From assembly GCF_002994745.2 (NCBI RefSeq), contig NC_037090.1:31168501-31232500 (forward strand): DNA of 64,000 nt, read 5' to 3'. The stretch's first letter is position 1. Each line of letters begins with the position of its first letter. The stretch comes from Rosa chinensis. Its lineage: Eukaryota > Streptophyta > Magnoliopsida > Rosales > Rosaceae. This document shows positions 56,773 to 64,000 of this stretch, piece by piece. The translations under genes and the position numbers were made by a program. Under the pieces are notes generated by a model. It made no database searches and was not told where the DNA came from. It saw only the letters and a program-made list of their open reading frames with translations.

Positions 56773-57434
56773 ACATTATGAATGCAGCTACATCAGCAAC
56801 TGCCTGAAGGCTAGATCAACATTGCATGTTGACGCTTCTGATGGGAACTATATCTAGATAAAACAGATGGACTATAAACTTCTGACTATAGATAAAACTG
56901 AATATAAGGTGCCCCTTTAAATACCATGTACAATTAAAGACTTACCAGGAAAACCAACATAAAATGCTGCCATCCTGCACTCAATTGCTCTAAGTGAGCC
57001 AGTAGCGAGAACTGTGCCAACCACTATATCCCCTACTTCACTCGGGTTCAAATTTTTTCTCTCTATAACTGCCTTCATAACAAGTACATCACAGATAAAT
57101 TGGCCCTATAGACCTAAGATGAAACATACAAATCCCGAGACTCGACATTCTTTCCCACGAAAATTCAACTGTACATTTATCTTACCTTCAAAATCGGTGC
57201 CAGCAAATCATCAGCTAAAGTATCCTTAAAACCGACTCGCTTTGCTTTGTAAATGGCAGTTCGGTAGGCCTTGTTTAACATGATTTTCAAGGCAATATTA
57301 AGCACAGGGAAGGTATAAACATTATCAAAAGACATAGATTGCAAAAGAGTAAACAAATTTCTCATTTCAGTCAATTACTCACGCCACAATCACTATATCC
57401 TTCCCAACAAATCCTTTTGTAGCACCAAGTTTCC
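56773..57434 (-). pseudogene. Peroxisomal 3-ketoacyl-CoA thiolase fragment, copy 3
   Basis: Same four exons as copy 2: 57434-57383, about 57269-57186, 57072-56946 and 56853-56773. The exon-2 acceptor has changed from AACAG|GGCC to AACAAG|GCC, which moves the splice point by one base and breaks the frame. A Gly to Val change gives KRVGF. The stop after the active-site Cys is shared with copies 1 and 2. Confidence 0.83.
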
Positions 57435-58180
57435 CTATCAAGGCCAACAAAATAGAAGAAACATGTTACAAAACAGAAGACCTATTATCCAAACTCAAAA
57501 CCCCAAAACCCAAATGAGTTTTAATTGAAAGAAGAAAGAGTTCTTGTCAAACAACATGGAAAATAAAACCCCAACACATAAATCCATTTCAATCGAAGGA
57601 AAACCACAGCACTAAATCGAAGAGAAACCCCCAAGACAAAACCCCAATATAGCTATATCCATTTCAATCACCCCATCCCCAAATAGAAGAAAAACCTAAT
57701 CGAAATCAACTAAAATCGAAATTTTGGATAATAAGCAAACCTAAAATTTGCAGATAAAACCCTAAATCGATCTAGGATTAAACCCAGTCAAAACCCTAAA
57801 CTAAAAAACGATTGAAACCCTAAATTGCTTACCAATATCAGAATTAAAAAAAGCTCTACTTGTTGCTGGGGAGGTCCACTAATCCGGTTGCGAAAGATGA
57901 AGTAGAGGCTAAGAAGAAGAAGGAGAGACCAAGAAGAATTGAGAGAGTAAGAAGATGAAGGAGAGAGGAGAGAGTGAGAATCGAGATCTGAGAGAGCTGA
58001 TTGAGAAGGAGAGAGGCTGGTGTTCGAGTTTTCCAGTTTCGCTGGTTCTAGGTCGAGTTGAGTGAGCAAGAGAGAGCACGCGGGCTGGTGTTGGAGTGAG
58101 AAGGACAAAAAATGATTTAATTGCGAGGGATCTATGTAAAAAAGCACAAGTCAAAATAACTTCGAAAATTTTAAAACAAG
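57435..58180 (-). other. Thiolase-relic 5' region, copy 3
   Basis: Duplicate of 21307-22049 (CT-rich leader-like sequence on minus), with scattered substitutions. No accepted gene. Confidence 0.4.
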
Positions 58181-58500
58181 CTCTACACTCAGACGACATT
58201 TAAATGTTGTCTAAATGTCCCAACATTTTCTAGTCAACTAGAGTTCGGCTATTTGAGAGAGAAAAGTACCTGATCAAATTTTGGATATCTCTCCACATTT
58301 GAGATAGGAAATCATCATCTTTTACAACAACAGAAATGTGTTATCTGAATGCTGACCATTTTTTCAAATTGAACGAGTATGGTTTTAGTCTATATTCAGA
58401 CAACACAAAAAAAAATTATGTCGTCTGAAAAACTCAGACGACAGAAAACAATTCTTATGTCGTCTGAAGTGTGTCGTCTGAAGCACATTTTGGCGTAGTG
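58181..58500. mobile_element. CACTA-like transposon end, copy 3
   Basis: At least six gtcgtctga/cagacgac words flank the end ttttggcgtagtg. The reverse complement starts CACTACGCCAAAA, an exact form of the eudicot CACTA terminal repeat. It is the better-preserved version of 22050-22333. Confidence 0.75.
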
Positions 58501-58503
58501 TAG

Positions 58504-58690
58504 TGGTAATAGGGTTTTAATTAGAGAGAATCTCGGAGAATATCTTAGAGATATGCATTCATTATATGATTACCTTTCCTTGTACAATTCAGATTCTATG
58601 CATTGTAATCCTATATATAAAGAGGCCCCTATTATCAATGAGAACACACAACAATTCTCTCTCAAATATCGTTTCTCTAAAACATTATCC
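58504..58690 (+). mobile_element. Small copia-type solo LTR, copy 3
   Basis: Matches 24907-25092 nearly base for base and resembles the copia LTR at 59521. Here it is not disturbed by the large solo LTR. The duplicated block ends about 40 bp further on, at about 58731. Confidence 0.7.
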
Positions 58691-58740
58691 TTTTTTTTTT
58701 GGGTTGAAAATTAGTTTTAATTATCCTTGATATCTAATAA

Positions 58741-59463
58741 AGTGGTTCTAATTGGACCTCCAAATTTGATATTATTAATAGACTATGTCAAGTCATATGA
58801 AAAGACATATAAGGATAATGAGTGAAAAATGGAAGAAAAAATATAGGGCTAAATACAAATTACTACCCTGTGGTTTAGGTCCAAAATCAATTCAGTCCCT
58901 GAACTTCTAATTTCATCAAAAACACCCCTGCACTTTCAATTTTGATCTAATAGGTCCAATTTGTTAGTTTTCCAACAATTGAGTTATTTAACTTGTTAAT
59001 GTGGCTCATATATGGCCTATATTTTATGATGTGGTGTCGAGGTGGTCTGCATAGTCAATTTAGGAGTGAGTCCTACTATTAAAAATAAATAGTTTTTCAA
59101 CAAATAATCCAACTATAACTTGAACCCATAATAGAATATTAACGAATTGGACATATTAGATCAAAATTGAAAGTGCAGGGGTGTTTTTGATGAAATTAGA
59201 AGTTCAAGGACTGAATTGATTTTGGACCTAAACCACAGGGTACTAACTAGTATTTAGCCCAAAAATATATATACTCTTCATACCTCCCACAAATGTAACA
59301 TTCAATTAATTTTTTTATATATTACCTATATTGTTTTATAATTTACCTAAAACAATTAGGTAAAAATAATAATTTCTATACATGACCCATCATTTAATAC
59401 AAAAGTAAATTAAAAACAATCTGATTTTGAATTTCCTTAACTAAATTCATTGAATATTATAAT
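58741..59463. mobile_element. Mutator-like element fragment, inverted relative to 25717-26728
   Basis: Starts gtggttctaattggacctcc and continues as the reverse complement of 26728 down to about 26060, without the nested LINE tail. It is interrupted at 58846-59260 by another MITE and cut near 59463. Confidence 0.75.
58846..59260. mobile_element. Nested MITE with long inverted repeats, 415 bp
   Basis: Ends gggctaaatac...gtatttagccc (one mismatch) within inverted arms of about 110-120 bp. It is flanked by a perfect 9-bp duplication aaaaatata at 58837-58845 and 59261-59269. This fits a Mutator-like MITE. Confidence 0.88.
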
Positions 59464-59520
59464 TGTTCAAGTAAATCCCTATTTGTGTGTCTGGCCCAAA
59501 CCCTAGGTTACTTGACCTAG

Positions 59521-59696
59521 TGGTAATAAGGTTAAATTAGAAGGATTTAGATTCCTATTCAATGTATGATTACATTTCCTTGTTAATTTGATTCGAATTC
59601 TATGCATTGTAATCCTCTATATAAAGAGACCCCTATTATCAATGAGAACACACAACAATTCTTTCTCAAATATCGTTTCCCTAAAATACGTTATCA
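59521..59696 (+). repeat. 5' LTR of the copia element (176 bp)
   Basis: Runs tggtaataagg...acgttatca (TG...CA). TATA box ctatataaag at 59617-59626. Followed by gcacgaagccctaacc, the usual primer-site position; the primer tRNA is not assigned. Confidence 0.7.
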
Positions 59697-60798
59697 GCAC
59701 GAAGCCCTAACCTTGAAACAAATAACCAAACCTTGATTCAAGAAGCTAAAGACCTTGAATCCGAATACAAAACCTTGAAGCCTTTTCTGCCTCCACCTCA
59801 CACCTTGAAGCACTCGATCCCAGGAGCCCAGAACCGGTGGTGCCACCTCGAGAACCTGCCAGAAACCTACCAAACCGGCCACCGGAAGCTCCATACAACC
59901 CACAACAAAATTTCCACCGGTTCACCATCTTCCGGACATCCAATTTCCACCAAATTTTGTCAGCAGACACCTCTCAATCTGAAGATTCAGGAACCAGATG
60001 AAAACATACAAAAACAGGTCTATAAGTTACTGAACCGGCAGCCAAAATTTGCGGCAGAAAACCGGCAAAAAAGATAAGAAAAGGAAAAAGAAAAAAAAAA
60101 GGGAGAGGCAGCCCAAGCCCAACTCAAGAAGCCCAGAAGCCCACAGTCAACTCGGCCCACTGACCAACAGCCTCTAACATGTCACCCCTGCCACATCAGC
60201 AGCTACGTAAGCACTAGGGGCCCACTTCCACGTCAGCAGCAGGGGGCCCACTGCAAGTCAACACCTGGGACCCACTGCCATGTTAGCAACAGGGACCCAC
60301 TGCCACGTCAGCTCGGTCAACGACCGCAGGCTAGTTTTCCTGCTACTTTTTCGGGCACTTTTCAGACCATTTTCAGGCGATTTTTTCGGTCAAATTTCCG
60401 GCGACCTATTTTGAGGTATTTTTTTCTAAAAGTTCCCGTTTTTAGAGTTTTTAAATTCAATTTCTCTTCTTTTTCAGGGACTTGCAAACTTCCTTCTTCT
60501 ACCCCCCTTTCTTTATCATAGGGGAGACCTAATTAAGACGAACTGTGGGGGTTCGTGCTCACTTCAAGCTTGGAGCTTGTTGAGATCTCCAAACTCAGAG
60601 TTTGTAGAGAATTTATGATCGACCACCTACGTCATTGTTTCGATCTAATCCAATACCTCTTGGAATTGAATTTCTTGGAAGCGATTACGCTCAAAAATTC
60701 CTAATTTCTTGGGAGCAACCACGCTCAGAAATATTATATGTTTTCGTAGTAGCCTTTTACGCTCCGAAACTAACCCTAAATTCTTGTTCTCTTTTAGG

Positions 60799-61857
60799 AT
60801 GAGTAACCTGAACAAATTGGACTTTGCTCCATTGGGAACAACTGGCTCTGAATATCACAGGTGGGTTCGTGATGTCCGCCAGCATCTCAAGGCCGATGGA
60901 ATCCTGGATACGATTCTCGAGCCTAGTCAGGAAGTGCTAACTGTTGAGCAAGCTCAAGCTTTGGAAGCAAATAGAGCAGCCTTAGAGGCAAATAAGGCGA
61001 AAACTATCATCCTAATGACTCGTCATATGGATGATTCGCTCTAGTACGAGTGTATGAATGAAGAAGACCCCAGAAGGCTGTGGGTCTTACTCGAAGAAAG
61101 ATTTGGCAATGTCCGTGACTCCCTGCTTCCTGACCAAGAAGTGAGATGGCATAGCCTCCGCTTCTGTGATTTCAAGTCAGTTCTTGACTACAACTCAGAA
61201 GCACTTCGCATTAAATCCTTAATGGAATTCTGTGGTAAAGAGATCACAAATGCGATGTTGATTGAGAAGACTCTCTCTCCCTTCCCCGTCTCTGCATTGA
61301 TGGTTGCTAAGAACTATCGAATCAATGTTACTGCAAGATGGACTACAAGGTTTCATGAGCTCATTGGAGCTATGAATGTCACTGAAAAGCAAGACAACAT
61401 CCTTGTGAAGAACTATAATTCGAGATCCGTAGGAACAGAGCATATTCTGGAATCCAATTATAGTCGCGCCCCAAAGAGAGGGTGCCAAGAGCGAAATCAT
61501 AATCTTAGGGATACATTTGGACGTTCTGGTCCATATAATCGCTCTACTTGGGAAGGTAACCGCCAAAATAGGCGAACACAGAACCGAAAAGGTCACTGTG
61601 GAAAGAGAGAGGGAGGCAACGCCTCTGGCCATGTTGGTGGCGCCACCAACACTAAGAGTCATCTAAATGATGCTTTCAAAGCACCTCAATCAATGGAGTC
61701 TGAGCAAAGAGATATATGTTCTCGATGTGGAGTATCCGGTCATTAGGCACACATTTGTAGAGCTTGTGAAGAAATTGTCACCGCCTACAAAGCATATTGT
61801 GAAGCAAGAGAAGCTCACTATGTGGAACAAGAAGATCAAGAAGATGATCTAGAGTGA
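60799..61857 (+). pseudogene. gag: Copia Gag with internal stops
   Basis: One frame of about 352 codons from ATG 60799, interrupted by stops at 61042-61044 and 61744-61746. The start MSNLNKLDFAPLGTTGSEYH and the following WVRDVRQHL are typical of copia Gag (UBN2-type). WVLLEERFGNV follows. The C-terminal zinc knuckle CSRCGVSGH...C (CX2CX4HX4C) is split by the second stop. Confidence 0.85.
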
Positions 61858-62474
61858 AGGGTTGAAGACTACAAATTTGGCTTGGATCAATAAATCGCCA
61901 ATTCTGTTTAAGTCTTTATATTTCCAAGAGATGTAATAGGCAATTGCCATATACTTTGTAGTAAATGTCATTGGTTTAGTTTTTCTTCACATAGGCTCAT
62001 CCAAAATAAGTATGATGTCTAGGAAGGTTTTGAGATAAGTGGTACTTAAGCGAGCTTTGCTCCACCGACATCTCTCTACTCACCTGGTCATATTTATTTT
62101 GGAGTTACTGAAAGAAGTCAAACGACTACCTTTGTTTTGCATTAGCTTGCATTTGGATTAGATTCTCCTAATGGTTAAGAGACAATGATGTACTCCGTTG
62201 GCTGATGAATAAAATTTTGAGTTCTTTTCATTATGACTCTATTTTGATTATGAGCATAGGACTTTGTGACTACAATGGCTGGGCCATCAGTATTAATTCA
62301 AGGACATGGAATAGCCCAAGTTTCCCTTGCCAAATGGCATCTTGATTACTATCACAGAAACTCTCTACGCTCGTAGGGCAAATCGCACCTATGAATAGCC
62401 AACAGATTCCATGCGAAAACGCGTGTAGAGAACTGAAATGAGTCATTTGCAATACCTCTAACGATTGTGAACAA
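61858..62474. other. Degenerate copia interior
   Basis: Expected position of the protease. No DSGA-type motif or long frame could be recognised on plus. Confidence 0.5.
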
Positions 62475-63760
62475 ATGCGCATCTTAGAGAAGTTTATGTG
62501 TCTCTCTAGGGAACTCTATGTCACTATTCGAGATATTAAATCCAATGAAGTTATGAGAGAAGATCTCTTGGATTTAGACACATATTGGCTTTGTCACGAC
62601 AGGATAGGTCATCCTGGTCATGATATGATGATCCGCCTACTAAAGACTTCACGTGGACATCCTTTCTCTCGAGCGAAATGAAGCATGAATCAAAAGTTGA
62701 TTCCTGGACTAAGTGTGACCGACACTACTGCCTAGGGCACCGCCTCCATCCACCACTAGCCTAGGGCTGGCGTAATCCCTATCCATGACGCCATGGATGG
62801 CATCCATCATGGTGATGACGCCCCAGGTAATGTTGCAATCGCCAACTTTGCTTCAAATAGCGTTTCAGACGCTTAGGCCCAACCAAAATCCTCATTGGTT
62901 GCTTCTAAAGCCTTTCGCTCGTTTTACAAAGCTCTTTTCTTAGGGAAATTAGGACTGAGACCGTCCTATGCAAATGATATAAAAATACTCATTCTGTTCT
63001 TACATAGAATCCATAGGGATTCTGTTGACTAGTTCAACCAACTTGCGGACGTTTAAATATCTCATGATGTTGGTTGACACGCAAACACGCTAGTCACGTG
63101 TTGTGCCATTGTCCACCTGTAAATGCTGCTCATACTATACTCCTAGCACATATCATATAACAACGGGCTCACTCCCCGGATCATCCTATTCAGTCAATTG
63201 GATTTGATATTGCTAGAGAGTTTACATCGAAAACTTTCGATGGTTATTGCATTGGGACTAATGTTGGACATTATATTCCCATGAACACACCTAACTGGTC
63301 TCGCGAAAACGACTACGATGGTAGTTCGGACATTGGTAATGCGCACCAATCTCCTTATATCCGCTTGGGGTGATGCAATATCGCATGCAGCAATGCTAAT
63401 TCGTCTACGACCCACCGCTACTCAATGTACCTCTGCGTTACAGCTAGTGACTGGGTACCAGTATCGTACTTAAGCATATTTGAGTGAGTCATTTATGTGC
63501 CAATTGCGCCACCACAGCGCTCTATGATGGGTCCTTACAAACGAATGGGCAACTATGTTGGATTTGAGACTCCAACAATCGTCCACCACTTAATGCCCTT
63601 ACATGGCGATCTCCTTACCGCTAGATTTGAGAGTTGTCACTTTGATGAGACAGTCTTCCCGTCGTTAGGGGGAGAGAAGAACACGGATGTTCAGCGGAAA
63701 CGACAGAAATTTTCGTGGCCTGTCCCCACTATGTCGCATCTCGATCCCCGTTAAAGTGAT
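62475..63760 (+). pseudogene. pol: Copia Pol remnants (pre-integrase and integrase)
   Basis: 62475-62681 reads LCHDRIGHPGHDMMIRLLKT, the gag-pre-integrase hallmark. Short disordered integrase pieces follow through many frames. 63497-63754 reads MPIAPPQRSMMGPYKRMGNY and later FDETVFPSLGGE, the segment after the copia integrase core. Stops and missing segments between these pieces show decay. Confidence 0.75.
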
Positions 63761-64000
63761 GAGATCACACAAATATGCTGCAAACAAGCCTGCAAGGAAG
63801 GACGTCCCTATGAGAGGACGTAGCGCCACCCTACACGGAGGTAGGCATGGCGCCAATGCCAAAGAGAGTAGCACTCTGGCATTATGGGTATGGCCCCAGC
63901 TAGGATGTGTGGGAGGCCCGTGAGTTCGAAGGATACTTTGGCACATTCCAATCTTTTGATCATCGACACTCAAAATCCATCTAATGAGAATCTTCCGGGT

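Larger units (their letters stand above)
59521..64000 (+). mobile_element. Ty1/copia retrotransposon, decayed, runs off the window
   Basis: 5' LTR, about 1.1-kb leader, gag with stops, then fragments of pol including the gag-pre-integrase region and the integrase end. The gag-protease-integrase order is that of copia elements. Reverse transcriptase would lie beyond the window. Many stops and deletions make it inactive. Confidence 0.8.

Overview
This window is plant nuclear DNA, most likely from a eudicot. The evidence is GT/AG-spliced genes, a secreted plant-type acid lipase, a peroxisomal 3-ketoacyl-CoA thiolase relic, plant LINE, Ty3/gypsy, Ty1/copia, CACTA, Mutator-like and hAT-like elements, and long (TA)n tracts. 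Rosaceae is a guess from general appearance only. No rRNA, tRNA, CRISPR or prokaryotic feature was seen.

Layout. The window is built from three copies of one block: lipase gene, spacer with a small divergent ORF, a LINE (minus-strand RNase H relic on both sides of it), spacer with a small retrocopy, (TA)n tracts, minus-strand thiolase relic, and a CACTA-like transposon end. Copy 1 runs from 1 to about 9587 and is cut by the window edge inside the last lipase exon. Copy 2 runs from about 9588 to 22333. Copy 3 runs from about 28071 to 58500. Copies 1 and 2 are nearly identical and repeat every ~11.16 kb. Their junction fuses thiolase-relic sequence to lipase exon 2, so the copy-2 lipase has lost exon 1 (signal peptide) and its promoter. 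Copy 3 is older and more diverged. It holds the only complete lipase gene in the window (28071-30162, nine exons, 395 aa, TATA box at 28003).

Insertions date the copies. Between copies 2 and 3 lie a 2.56-kb solo LTR (22338-24902), a small copia-type LTR, a Mutator-like element with a LINE tail nested in it, an hAT-like MITE and a further MITE close to the lipase promoter. Copy 3 is interrupted twice. A 6.7-kb non-autonomous LTR element (32129-38826) sits in the LINE. A 10.6-kb Ty3/gypsy element (45277-55909) sits in a (TA)n tract. The gypsy element has intact gag and pol, a second RNase H domain, and an antisense, intron-containing accessory gene (47115-49412). These are hallmarks of the Tat lineage. 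Its LTRs differ at only two positions that I could see, so it inserted recently. The right end (58741-64000) holds a Mutator-like fragment with a perfect nested MITE, then a decayed copia element running off the window.

How the parts relate. The host cargo is the lipase family, a small unknown ORF and a captured or duplicated thiolase fragment. Everything else is mobile DNA, and the nested insertions let the order of events be read. The most unusual structures are an array of short hairpins with GGG-type loops inside the solo LTR, the lineage-typical antisense spliced gene, hairpin-forming tandem repeats in both gypsy-type elements, and a ten-fold TTGAC cluster in the leader of the non-autonomous element.
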